Source: Prevotella sp. UBA1104 (GTDB lineage: Bacteria; Bacteroidota; Bacteroidia; Bacteroidales; Bacteroidaceae). From it: a stretch of DNA of 36,687 bases. Shown here piece after piece: positions 26,802 through 33,894 of the stretch. The notes beneath the pieces were generated by a model. The model ran no database searches. It saw only the letters and a list, made by a program, of their open reading frames with translations, and was not told the origin of the DNA. The translations under genes and the position numbers were made by a program. Position 1 is the first letter of the stretch. Every line of letters starts with the position of its first letter. The stretch is taken from assembly GCA_002314055.1 (NCBI GenBank), contig DCBP01000034.1, forward strand, positions 1 to 36,687, read 5' to 3'.

Positions 26802-26866
26802 CATTGTGAAACTTTTGCCATTACTTTTGATGGTAAATGATGATAAATTTTTATTAAAGCTATATA

Positions 26867-28705
26867 ATGGATTTCAAGAAACTATTCATGATGAGTGCTG
26901 CGGCAATCGCCTTGAGCGCCGTACCAGCATCAAATGCCGTTGCCGACAATTTGCCGGCTTTCCCCGGAGCCGAGGGCTTCGGAAGATATACCACAGGAGG
27001 ACGTGGTGGAGCTGTATATCATGTTACGAAACTCGACGATGACGGGTCGGAAGGAACTTTCCGCTGGGCTTGCAATAAGTCGGGAGTGAGAACTATTGTC
27101 TTCGACGTGAGTGGAACGATATATCTGAAGAGTACCTTGCAACTGAAGAAAGGAAATGTTACCATTGCCGGACAGACGGCTCCGGGCGATGGTATCTGTA
27201 TCGCCGACTTTCCGTTTGAGATTTCAAGCGACAATGTGATAATCCGCTTCATGCGCTTCCGTCTCGGCAACCGCCATGTGGACAAGCACGAGGGCGACGG
27301 ATTGGGCGGCATGGACCGCAAGAATATCATCGTAGACCACTGTTCCATCAGCTGGAGTATCGACGAATGTCTGTCGGTTTATGGAAGTAAGAATATCACC
27401 CTGCAGTGGAACATCGTATCGCAGAGCCTGAAGTATTCCGGACATTCAAAGGGTGCACACGGATATGGTGGCAACTGGGGCGGCAGCGGAGCATCGTACC
27501 ACCACAACTTGTTGGCTCATCATGATTCCCGTGTGCCACGACTCGGTCCGCGTCCCGGCACTCAGACTGATGAACGAATGGACTTGCGAAACAACGTGAT
27601 GTATAACTGGGGTGGAAATGGCTGCTACGGTGGTGAGGGCATGAACGTGAACATTGCCTATAACTATTACAAACCGGGACCAACAACGCTGAAACTTAAA
27701 GGCGAACGTAAGTACAGACTTGCCGCTCCGGGTATACGCACTGTAGACTATTGTCTGAACAAAAGTACTATAGCTTATAACTACAAGACGTTGACGGGAG
27801 TGAGTGTAACTGACAAGGATGTTAGCGGATCTTCTGACGGTACGAACAATTATGTGACGATAAAGGGAACGAAATATCTGATTGACATGACCACCAACAA
27901 GATTGATGTTGACGGAAAGCAGATGACTATTGCCTGGAACGACTGGAAGAAGATGCTACACACATGGGGACACTACTATGTGTATGGCAATTACAATCCG
28001 AATTATGACAACATGAACAAGGATAACTTCAAGTATGGCGTTGCTGACCAGATAGACAAGAGCGGAAACGACAATACTTATCCTGGCGATGATGCAATAA
28101 AGTTGACTACGCCTATGACATTCGAGGGCGTTACCACTCATACTGCACAGGATGCCTACGACAGAGTGCTGGCTTATGCAGGAGCTTCGCTACACCGCGA
28201 CTGGGTGGACGAGCAGATGGTGAACGACACGAAGAATGGTGTTGCTACAGCTACCGGAAGCGGAAATACGGGCGGTATTATTAACTCGCAGGACGACAAT
28301 AAACCTGCCGGGGCTGCTGACGACTGGAGTCCGTGGCCTAATCTCGTTACTGATACTTCTATTAACGTTACCGATACCGATGGCGACGGTATTCCTGATT
28401 ATTGGGAGGATGCTAACGGACTGGACAAGAACAATAAGGCTGACGGTAATCAGACTGATGCTGAAGGTTACACCAATTTGGAGCGTTATATGAACAGTCT
28501 TGTTGCCGACATCATGGCGAAGGAGAATGAAGGCGGTAAATTCCTCAGCGGTAACCAGACATACGAGAATCCTACTGGCATTGCTGATGCTCCTATATAT
28601 AATAAGGTGGCAGACGGCAAGATTTATAATCTTCAGGGAATGATTGTGAGTAAACCTGTGTCGGGAAGGGTATATATTCAGAACGGGAAGAAGTTTGTGA
28701 AGTAA
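26867..28705 (+). CDS. Secreted PL1-family pectate lyase
   Basis: This 612-residue exported protein (signal peptide of about 27 residues, ending SNAVADN) is a calcium-dependent pectate lyase of family PL1. The beta helix opens with FPGAEGFGRYTTGGRGG, continues with GDGLGGMDRKNIIVDHC and SWSIDECLSVYG, and has the arginine motif HHDSRVPRLGP (Arg222 and Arg225, one likely the catalytic base). Near residues 503-511 is a DTDGDGIPD calcium-binding repeat of thrombospondin-3 type, and the C terminus (IYNLQGMIVSKPVSGRVYI) resembles the sorting-like tails of Prevotella secreted proteins. With PL9 and GH28-GH105 it forms a pectin-degrading set. Confidence 0.92.
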   Translation: MDFKKLFMMSAAAIALSAVPASNAVADNLPAFPGAEGFGRYTTGGRGGAVYHVTKLDDDGSEGTFRWACNKSGVRTIVFDVSGTIYLKSTLQLKKGNVTIAGQTAPGDGICIADFPFEISSDNVIIRFMRFRLGNRHVDKHEGDGLGGMDRKNIIVDHCSISWSIDECLSVYGSKNITLQWNIVSQSLKYSGHSKGAHGYGGNWGGSGASYHHNLLAHHDSRVPRLGPRPGTQTDERMDLRNNVMYNWGGNGCYGGEGMNVNIAYNYYKPGPTTLKLKGERKYRLAAPGIRTVDYCLNKSTIAYNYKTLTGVSVTDKDVSGSSDGTNNYVTIKGTKYLIDMTTNKIDVDGKQMTIAWNDWKKMLHTWGHYYVYGNYNPNYDNMNKDNFKYGVADQIDKSGNDNTYPGDDAIKLTTPMTFEGVTTHTAQDAYDRVLAYAGASLHRDWVDEQMVNDTKNGVATATGSGNTGGIINSQDDNKPAGAADDWSPWPNLVTDTSINVTDTDGDGIPDYWEDANGLDKNNKADGNQTDAEGYTNLERYMNSLVADIMAKENEGGKFLSGNQTYENPTGIADAPIYNKVADGKIYNLQGMIVSKPVSGRVYIQNGKKFVK

Positions 28706-28735
28706 GAAACCCACCCTAAAAACGCACCCTAAAAA

Positions 28736-28803
28736 CCCACACTAACCCTCCCTAAGGGAGGGAATGAAACCCACCCTAACCCTCCCTAAGGGAGGGAATG
28801 AAA
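28736..28803. repeat. 34-bp tandem repeat, two copies
   Basis: Copies at 28736-28769 and 28770-28803 differ at one base. Each contains the 17-bp palindrome CCCTCCCTAAGGGAGGG (28746-28762 and 28780-28796). Degenerate CCCACCCTAAAAA units precede them. Confidence 0.9.
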
Positions 28804-28820
28804 CTACCCTATAAAAAATA

Positions 28821-28858
28821 AAATCCCAAGCGAAAATTAAATTCGCTTGGGATTTTTT
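28821..28858. terminator. Terminator between PL1 and oxyR
   Basis: AAATCCCAAGCGAA (28821-28834) pairs perfectly over 14 bp with TTCGCTTGGGATTT (28842-28855), followed by a T run to 28858. It can serve PL1; the A-rich left side may also let it act on oxyR transcripts from the right. Confidence 0.88.
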
Positions 28859-28910
28859 CACTTTTTGATTTTTATTTCTTTTTATATAAATAAAGCATAT
28901 TACTCCCCTC

Positions 28911-29010
28911 CCTATGGGGAGGGGTAAGCCGCCTTGTGCGGCGCGGGGGAGAGGCTTTTTCCTATGGGGAATGGTAAGCCGCCTTGTGCGGCGCGGGGGA
29001 GAGGCTTTAA
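28911..29010. repeat. 50-bp tandem repeat abutting oxyR
   Basis: Two copies at 28911-28960 and 28961-29010, 50 bp each, differ by two bases near the start and two at the end. Each contains the inverted repeat CCGCCTTGTGCGG (core GCCGC...GCGGC). The first copy is preceded by a palindrome, CCCCTCCC...GGGAGGGG (28905-28924). The second copy supplies the oxyR stop codon. Confidence 0.9.
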
Positions 29011-29933
29011 ATTCTCTGTTCCCTATTATTGTATGTCAGCATATCCTTAGGCACATTTTCTTTCACTGAATCAACGATAAGTTGAGCAATAGAGTGGCGC
29101 ACGAAATTCTTTGTCGTTAGTAAAACCACGTCTCTAACAGGAATCGGCAAGGCAAACGGACGCACGAGTTCCATTTGGTTCTCCGACAATTGGCTGAGGG
29201 CAAGTTCGGGAATAAACGTAACTCCCTGTCCGCTTTCCACCATACGCATGAACGTCTCGATACTGCCGAGCGAATATTTCGATTTGCTCTCAGTAGCCGA
29301 TTTTAGGTTACAGAACTTCACGAGCTGATCACGGAAACAATGTCCCTCGTCGAGCAACCACAGAAACTCATTACTCAAGTCGGAAGTCTTGATATTCTGA
29401 TGCGAGAACAGCGGGTCGTTTTTCGCCACGTATGCAATAAACTGTTCATAATACATCGAAGTCTGGTTGTACACATCCAGTTCGTCGAGTCTCACGGCGA
29501 TGGCTGCATCAATCTCGCCACGACTCAGAGCCTTCTTAATGTCGGCCGTCTTCATCTCGATGATATGGAAATCAATATCGGGATTCTGTTTTTCCAGTTT
29601 CGTAAAGAAGCGTGGCAAGAGGTATGGAGCGATAGTAGGCAAGATACCTATTTTAAATGTTCCGGAAAGCGAATGTTCCTCTTCGGCAACAATATCTTTA
29701 ATTTTGTTGGCGCGCGACAGAACCTTCCAAGCCTGTTCCACCACGAGTTTTCCAACAGCCGTCGGCGTAACCTGTTGAGATGAGCGTTCGAAAATCTTTA
29801 CTCCTAATTCCTTTTCAAATTTCTGAATCATGGCGCTCAGCGTAGGTTGAGTAACTCCGCACATTTCTGCAGCCTTTGCAAAATGTCTCACGCGGTAGAC
29901 TGCCACGATATATTCCATCTGTTGTAGTGTCAT
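29007..29933 (-). CDS. oxyR: LysR-family hydrogen peroxide sensor OxyR
   Basis: This 308-residue regulator senses peroxide through a disulfide switch. It has the LysR helix-turn-helix (about 1-60, QMEYIVAVYRVRHFAKAAEM and QPTLSAMIQKFEKELGVKIF). The sensing segment is LLDEGHCFRDQLVKFC with Cys199 and Cys208, the same numbers and spacing as in E. coli OxyR, and ETFMRMVESGQGVTFIPELA follows. The ATG at 29933 is preceded by a strong Shine-Dalgarno (AAAGGAGG, plus-strand 29943-29950). A longer in-frame start at 29969 is rejected because it falls on the -7 element. It probably controls catalase, Dps and peroxiredoxin genes elsewhere; none is adjacent. Confidence 0.95.
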   Translation of the reverse strand: MTLQQMEYIVAVYRVRHFAKAAEMCGVTQPTLSAMIQKFEKELGVKIFERSSQQVTPTAVGKLVVEQAWKVLSRANKIKDIVAEEEHSLSGTFKIGILPTIAPYLLPRFFTKLEKQNPDIDFHIIEMKTADIKKALSRGEIDAAIAVRLDELDVYNQTSMYYEQFIAYVAKNDPLFSHQNIKTSDLSNEFLWLLDEGHCFRDQLVKFCNLKSATESKSKYSLGSIETFMRMVESGQGVTFIPELALSQLSENQMELVRPFALPIPVRDVVLLTTKNFVRHSIAQLIVDSVKENVPKDMLTYNNREQRI

Positions 29934-29966
29934 AATATTTTTCCTCCTTTTAAATAAAAAAGCATA

Positions 29967-29974
29967 CAAAGGTA
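29967..29974 (-). promoter_or_regulatory. -7 element TACCTTTG of oxyR
   Basis: CAAAGGTA on the plus strand reads TACCTTTG leftward, a full match to TAnnTTTG, followed by a leader with a strong Shine-Dalgarno. Confidence 0.6.
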
Positions 29975-30104
29975 AGGAAAAAATCTTAAACTCAAAAGCA
30001 AAAGCATGTCTTTATAGAAGGTTTTAGCTGACAGCAATAAAAATCATACAAACAAGTTCCCACATGTACTCATTTAATCATTCTTTTCATGAAAATAAAA
30101 AATA

Positions 30105-30112
30105 TATATGTG
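30105..30112 (+). promoter_or_regulatory. Possible -7 element TATATGTG
   Basis: TATATGTG differs from TAnnTTTG by one base. It is 65 bp upstream of the small ORF at 30170 and could drive it together with rpe. No clear upstream TTTG. Confidence 0.3.
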
Positions 30113-30169
30113 CAAATATAATAAAATGAAGTCATCTGCGTTAGTATAAAAGAAAGGACTAAAAATATA

Positions 30170-30301
30170 ATGCCTATGAAACATTTTACTTCAGAAGAGG
30201 CGCAACCGTCAAAGAGAACTCTTGACTTGATTCGCGCTATTGCGTACACATATAGGGTGATAAACCTAAATGGAAGGATGACTCCGTATTGTCTTAATTA
30301 A
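30170..30301 (+). CDS. Possible 43-residue protein upstream of rpe
   Basis: An ATG at 30170 (or the ATG at 30176) opens a 43-codon frame, MPMKHFTSEEAQPSKRTL then DLIRAIAYTYRV, ending with a terminal asparagine. An AAAGGA (30152-30157) lies 12 bp before the ATG. The composition looks like a real soluble protein: mixed charge and an amphipathic helix. It ends 43 bp before rpe and points the same way, so the two may share a transcript. I cannot name a family. Its short length makes chance possible. Confidence 0.5.
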   Translation: MPMKHFTSEEAQPSKRTLDLIRAIAYTYRVINLNGRMTPYCLN

Positions 30302-30344
30302 TGTTGCGGGGAATTTAACAAGAAAAATTAAAAGATATTCAAGG

Positions 30345-31001
30345 ATGGCGACAATTATATCTCCGTCTTTGCTGGCAGCAGACTTCACAAATCTGCGCGG
30401 CGAGGTGGATATGATAAACAAGAGTGAGGCAGACTGGCTTCACATGGATGTTATGGACGGTATGTTCGTGCCGAATATTTCTTTCGGCTTTCCCGTGATA
30501 GATGCCGTGGCGAAAATATGCAAGAAGCCGCTCGACGTGCATTTCATGATCGAACAGCCGGAGCGGTATATAGAAAGAACGGCAAAGACGGGGGCAATGA
30601 TGATGAATGTGCATTATGAGGCGTGTGTTCATCTTCATCGTGCCGTGCAGCAGATACATGATGCCGGAATGAAGGCCGGTGTCACGCTGAATCCGTCGAC
30701 TCCGGTTTCTGTGCTCGAGGATATACTGGGGGATGTTGACATGGTGTTGCTGATGAGTGTTAATCCGGGATTCGGAGGACAGAAATTCATTGAGAATACG
30801 ATAGAGAAAGTTGGAAGACTGCGCGAAATGATCAGTCGCAAGAATGCTTCTGCACTTATCGAGATAGACGGTGGCGTACAGGCAGAAACAGCTCCCCGTC
30901 TTGTAGAAGCCGGTGCTGATGTCCTTGTCAGCGGAAGCTATGTTTTCAAAGCTGCCGACCCGATAGCTACAATATCTGAGCTAAAAAGATTGAAAGATTG
31001 A
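30345..31001 (+). CDS. rpe: Ribulose-phosphate 3-epimerase
   Basis: This 218-residue TIM-barrel enzyme interconverts ribulose 5-phosphate and xylulose 5-phosphate in the pentose phosphate pathway. Motifs: ISPSLLAADF, WLHMDVMDGMFVPN (metal-binding HxDxMDG), LDVHFMI, MSVNPGFGGQKF and EIDGGV, then VSGSYVF for phosphate binding. Full length. The last six codons and stop lie within an AAAGATTGAAAGATTGA repeat unit, so the C-terminal KRLKD is built from the dispersed repeat described at 30985. Confidence 0.96.
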   Translation: MATIISPSLLAADFTNLRGEVDMINKSEADWLHMDVMDGMFVPNISFGFPVIDAVAKICKKPLDVHFMIEQPERYIERTAKTGAMMMNVHYEACVHLHRAVQQIHDAGMKAGVTLNPSTPVSVLEDILGDVDMVLLMSVNPGFGGQKFIENTIEKVGRLREMISRKNASALIEIDGGVQAETAPRLVEAGADVLVSGSYVFKAADPIATISELKRLKD

Positions 31002-31109
31002 AAAACGTTGGAAGATTGAAAAATTAAAATAGGAAAGATTGAAAAATTGGACATGGGAATGTTGAACCCATTTTCCTTTTTTTCAATCTTTCAATTTTTC
31101 AATTTTTCC
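30985..31109. repeat. AGATTGAAA repeat block between rpe and the sigma factor gene
   Basis: Units of AGATTGAAAAATT run rightward from 30985 to 31055. The same word runs in inverted orientation (CAATCTTTCAATTTTTC) from 31083 to 31109. The two halves can pair, so the block could act as a convergent-gene terminator. The same word is at 15476-15552. Confidence 0.75.
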
Positions 31110-31114
31110 ATTTT

Positions 31115-31714
31115 TCAATACTGTACTTCCAGCGACATTTTGCTTTTCTTAGCCATGCGTCTGAGGTTAAGGATAGCATAATGCATGCGACCGAGGGCGG
31201 TATTAATGCTTACTCCAGTAGTTTCGGCAATTTCCTTAAACGGCATGTCTTGGTAAAAGCGCATGAAGACAATCTCTCGCTGTGTCGGCGGGAGCAGGTT
31301 CATCATCTTCTTGACGTCTTTCAAAACCTGTTCATTGACAAACCTGTCCTCGATGTTAAATTCGAGACAACTGTTTGTGTTAATGTTCGACAAGTCATTG
31401 TCTTCAGTAGCCTCCACGATATTTTGTGCACGGTTATCTCTGTACCAGTCCATAATGACATTATGGGCGATACGCATAATCCATGCCGAGAACTTTCCGG
31501 AGTCAACATATTTCCTCTCCTGTAGCTTTGTGATAACCTTCACAAAAGTTTCCTGGAAAATATCATTAGCCAAGTCCTGGTCGTGTACGACAAAAAGTAT
31601 ATATGAAAACAACTTCGATTGATTGCGCAACAATAACAAATCGAAAGCCTGATTGTTTCCGTTTACGTATGACAATGCCAACTCCTCGTCGGTCATTTCA
31701 TTTAAATTTATCAT
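31115..31714 (-). CDS. ECF-type RNA polymerase sigma factor
   Basis: This 199-residue sigma factor has a region 2 (AFDLLLLRNQSKLFSYI through DLANDIFQETFVKVI and FSAWIMRIAHNVIMDWYR) and a region 4 (LLPPTQREIVFMRFYQDMPFKEIAETTGVSINTALGRMHYAI). No anti-sigma gene is next to it, which is unusual for ECF factors, and the target is unknown. The ATG at 31714 is preferred to a TTG at 31723. It has one of the clearest promoters in the window (31836-31867) and diverges from the cobalamin riboswitch. Confidence 0.9.
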   Translation of the reverse strand: MINLNEMTDEELALSYVNGNNQAFDLLLLRNQSKLFSYILFVVHDQDLANDIFQETFVKVITKLQERKYVDSGKFSAWIMRIAHNVIMDWYRDNRAQNIVEATEDNDLSNINTNSCLEFNIEDRFVNEQVLKDVKKMMNLLPPTQREIVFMRFYQDMPFKEIAETTGVSINTALGRMHYAILNLRRMAKKSKMSLEVQY

Positions 31715-31835
31715 TTTATTCAAGTTTTAGTGAAGTAAATGATGTTTCTATAGGCTATTCAATTTTATTTATTGTTAATAATATATTTAATATGGTGACG
31801 GATATTATTAATAGCTTTTATCCCTTACACGTATG

Positions 31836-31867
31836 CAAAAGTATATATATTTGTTCGGATGAGCAAA
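31836..31867 (-). promoter_or_regulatory. Promoter of the sigma factor gene
   Basis: Leftward TTTG (plus-strand CAAA 31864-31867), 20 bp, TACTTTTG (plus-strand CAAAAGTA 31836-31843). Both elements and the spacing match the Bacteroidetes consensus. The leader is about 120 nt. Confidence 0.7.
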
Positions 31868-31893
31868 TTTTTTTCTTTATATAATTGTTTTTC

Positions 31894-31924
31894 TTTGTAT
31901 TTTGCAAAAAAAGATATACATTTG
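31894..31924 (+). promoter_or_regulatory. Promoter of the cobalamin riboswitch RNA
   Basis: TTTG (31894-31897), 19 bp, TACATTTG (31917-31924). It matches the consensus and lies 35 bp before the aptamer, so transcription is expected to enter the riboswitch. Confidence 0.72.
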
Positions 31925-31958
31925 CAGCGGAAAAGACATGTTGTTTGTCTTTTAAAAG

Positions 31959-32125
31959 AAGCGGAGGTGTGCCGTCGGCGCACTTAAAAGGGAACGGAGT
32001 GTAAGTCTCCGACTGTCCCGCAGCTGTAAGCTCCTTTATTTTCCTTTGTATGATGCCACTGTTCGGAGAAGTAGGATGGGAAGGCGCAAAGGAGAGGAGT
32101 GAAGTCAGAATACCTGCCTCTGCTT
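31959..32125 (+). ncRNA. Cobalamin riboswitch
   Basis: The aptamer is complete. P1 pairs AAGCGGAGG (31959-31967) with CCTCTGCTT (32117-32125) over nine pairs, one G-U. Inside are a small hairpin (GTGTGCCGTCGGCGCAC), then AAAGGGAAC, the P5 hairpin CGGAG...CTCCG, GTCCCGCAGCTGTAA, GCCACTG...GGGAAGG, and the B12 box AGTCAGAATACCTGCC. All are canonical. Such elements turn genes for B12 uptake or use down when cobalamin is plentiful. Here no credible coding sequence follows before a hairpin at 32321, and the next gene runs the other way. Confidence 0.95.
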
Positions 32126-32320
32126 GTTGTTAAGGCGGAATCTTCTCGATGTAAGGAGTGGAAGCGATATTGTTTGTTTATTTTTGGAGTCGTGTGGGGA
32201 GATGTTAAGTCTCTTCGTGTGATGCTTTATAGGCATATCCGCTTCTTTATCTGTAAAATCGGCAAGACGCTGTCGTGTCGGTAAGACATGCGTGTATTAT
32301 TATATAAGTTTTAATTTGGA
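32126..32320 (+). ncRNA. Riboswitch-controlled leader or non-coding RNA region
   Basis: This stretch between the aptamer and the hairpin at 32321 has no recognisable gene. The only frame that stays open begins at a GTG inside the B12 box at 32099 and gives a peptide that is not family-like. It contains a small hairpin around ATGC-TTTATA-GGCAT (near 32222). It may be an RNA whose level depends on B12, or what remains after loss of the target gene. Confidence 0.4.
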
Positions 32321-32346
32321 ATGGCGTTGCCGTGAGGCAACGCCAT
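32321..32346. terminator. Strong hairpin with GNRA loop
   Basis: ATGGCGTTGCC (32321-32331) pairs perfectly with GGCAACGCCAT (32336-32346) around the loop GTGA. The following TTTTAATTT is not an ideal T run. It can act on the riboswitch transcript from the left and on the lipoprotein gene from the right. Confidence 0.75.
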
Positions 32347-32391
32347 ATTCGTATCGTGTTTTAATTTCCAAAACCAAATTAGATACTTTAA

Positions 32392-32931
32392 TTACTCCTC
32401 TATGTCGTAGAAGTATATTTCCTTTATCCCCGGAATCTTCAGGTATGTAGTCTTCATTCCGTATACCGTAAGTAGTTTTCCGTAATTCTCGGGATTCTGT
32501 GCGAGGTTCAGTTCCTCCCTCATGGCAGATCCGCTCTTCAGTTGTATTGATATGACTTTCGCTTTGTCGTCTTCGCCCAGTTTGTCGGCGAGCAGTAGTG
32601 CCGTTTCATATTTGAACGGTTTTGTGAAGTTATAGTCATATCCTTTAGCTCCCGTCGCCGAGCCAACGATATAGCCTCTAACGATAACTATTTTATCATT
32701 TTCCGTTTCCATAAACTGGCTCACGCTGATAGTATCGCCGTCTTGCCAGTCGTTGCCTTTATTACCTTCGCCGTTAATCCATCCGCCGTTATCGTTCTTG
32801 CCATGCGAAGCCCCGTCGCTTTTGTTTTCCGTCTTCTCCTTGTCTTCCTCCTCGTCGTAGACAGGTTTCTCGCAAGCCGTAAATACGGCGAGCAACATGG
32901 AGAGTATAGATATGATAGTGGCTTGTTTCAT
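32392..32931 (-). CDS. DUF6359-like lipoprotein
   Basis: This 179-residue protein has a lipoprotein signal with the cysteine at about residue 20 (LLAVFTACEKP), a very acidic, glycine/asparagine-rich linker (EEEDKEKTENKSDG, about 25-60), and a C-terminal OB-fold-like domain (TISVSQFMETENDKIVIVRGYIVGSA through LLTVYGMKTTYLKIPGIKEI). The domain resembles DUF6359, common in Bacteroidales surface lipoproteins with no known activity. The ATG at 32931 gives the correct signal, so an upstream start at 33015 is rejected. It faces the riboswitch transcript, so read-through would be antisense to it. Confidence 0.75.
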   Translation of the reverse strand: MKQATIISILSMLLAVFTACEKPVYDEEEDKEKTENKSDGASHGKNDNGGWINGEGNKGNDWQDGDTISVSQFMETENDKIVIVRGYIVGSATGAKGYDYNFTKPFKYETALLLADKLGEDDKAKVISIQLKSGSAMREELNLAQNPENYGKLLTVYGMKTTYLKIPGIKEIYFYDIEE

Positions 32932-33048
32932 GTTTTCTTGATTTATGTGGTTCCTTAGGTTATGTGCTTTGATAGATATGATGTTGCAAATGTAATAAAA
33001 GAATTCTTTACCCACAAGTATTTGCAGTGTAAAATGTTTTTGGTAAAT

Positions 33049-33136
33049 TTACCCTCACACCCTCACATTTGTTGCAAAAGTCCCTGTATATCGATGTTTC
33101 GAGGGTGAGGGTAAGTGTGAGGGTAGGTGAGGGTAA
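33049..33136. repeat. GAGGGT hairpin element
   Basis: TTACCCTCACACCCTCACA (33049-33067) pairs with TGTGAGGGTAGGTGAGGGTAA (33116-33136), with a small mismatch. The loop contains a second GAGGGTGAGGGTAAG block. It looks like a dispersed intergenic repeat. Confidence 0.65.
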
Positions 33137-33348
33137 CTGTCGATAAAGTAAAAGCATTACAGAAAAACAAAAGAGGTTGGCGCAGGATGCAACCAACCTC
33201 GATAGATTTCGTAAATGGCGAAATCATAAATAAGATGCCGCAAATATAGACTTTACTTTTTAAATATGCAAGCAAATGCGGATTTAATTTTCTAATTTAA
33301 CATTTCCCCACGTTATTCATCCTTTTTCAAAGAAGTATTTCCTTTTCT

Positions 33349-33621
33349 CTATTCTCTCAAACACCCGATAGGCACAACGTACACCCCATCTTTACGACGA
33401 TATGCAAAATCGCCTGTTCCCGTAAGTACCATCATAAAGGATGGTTCGTTCATTTTTTCTGTGTTGATTTTTCCTGCAAGAGTGAGTAAATTTTTCGCAC
33501 CTTCATTGATAAGTCTATCACCTCCCAACTTTACTTCATTCTCGTATTTACCAAGTTGGCTGAATATTATTTCCTTAGTTGGCGATATTTTATATCCTCT
33601 GTTGGCTGTTTCCTGTTTCCT
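33349..33621 (-). pseudogene. Remnant of a DUF4143-type ATPase C terminus
   Basis: On the minus strand an open frame of about 90 codons ends LINEGAKNLLTLAGKI, NEPSFMMVLTGTGDFAYRR, then VYVVPIGCLRE and a stop at 33349. This matches the conserved tail of AAA proteins with a DUF4143 domain, normally 400 residues or more. Only the tail is present, with no start codon or ATPase motifs, and a stop lies upstream at 33622. The 5' part of the remnant is built of GCCAACTAAGGAAA repeats. It is a decayed gene fragment. Confidence 0.65.
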
Positions 33622-33622
33622 T
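33554..33622. repeat. GTTGGC-type repeats within the ATPase remnant
   Basis: AGTTGGC or TGTTGGC begins at 33554, 33577, 33600 and 33616 (spacing 23, 23 and 16 bp). TTCCTTAGTTGGC is exact at 33571-33583 and 33610-33622. The repeats mark the border where similarity to the ATPase ends. Confidence 0.65.
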
Positions 33623-33872
33623 AGTTGGCTATTTGTCTATCATTATTATCTGCAATACTTGGCATTTCCTCTCCATCAGTTAGATACAAAGTTTTATTTA
33701 ATCTCATCACCAACTGTTTTTCTGTCAAGGCAAAACTTTTCCTCGTTTTTCCTTATCATAAAACATGAAAATCCAATAAGTTCGACTTTAGAAGAAACCC
33801 GTAAAAGCTGATTTAAAATGCAAATAATCCTTATTTTTGCGTTTTAATTTAGTGTATATATATAATAATGTG

Positions 33873-33880
33873 TATCTTTG
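33873..33880 (+). promoter_or_regulatory. -7 element TATCTTTG of GH28-GH105
   Basis: TATCTTTG followed by CAG lies 65 bp before the ATG at 33946 and is a full match to TAnnTTTG. No TTTG is at the usual distance upstream. Confidence 0.55.
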
Positions 33881-33894
33881 CAGAGATAATGTTG

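Larger units (their letters stand above)
26521..26866. other. Intergenic region: terminator and PL1 promoter
   Basis: This 346-bp AT-rich gap has no gene. It contains a terminator at 26556-26590 and a promoter at 26770-26801. No copy of the AAACGTTT operator is seen here, unlike at the other two pectinase genes. Confidence 0.6.
28706..29006. other. Intergenic region full of short repeats between PL1 and oxyR
   Basis: This 301-bp gap has no gene. In order it holds a 34-bp tandem repeat with a palindrome in each copy (28736-28803), a strong terminator (28821-28855), and a 50-bp tandem repeat (28911-29010) that runs into the end of oxyR. Confidence 0.75.

Noticed and set aside
28190..28714. Minus-strand frame opposite the PL1 gene end
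   Set aside because: The plus strand encodes a calcium-binding repeat and C-terminal tail; the antisense frame shows no family.
32099..32284. 61-codon frame starting with GTG inside the riboswitch
   Set aside because: It begins within the B12 box, which is constrained as RNA, and the peptide is not like any known family.
33461..33811. Plus-strand frame of 116 codons upstream of GH28-GH105
   Set aside because: It is opposite the DUF4143 remnant and reads as low-quality hydrophobic sequence without a domain.
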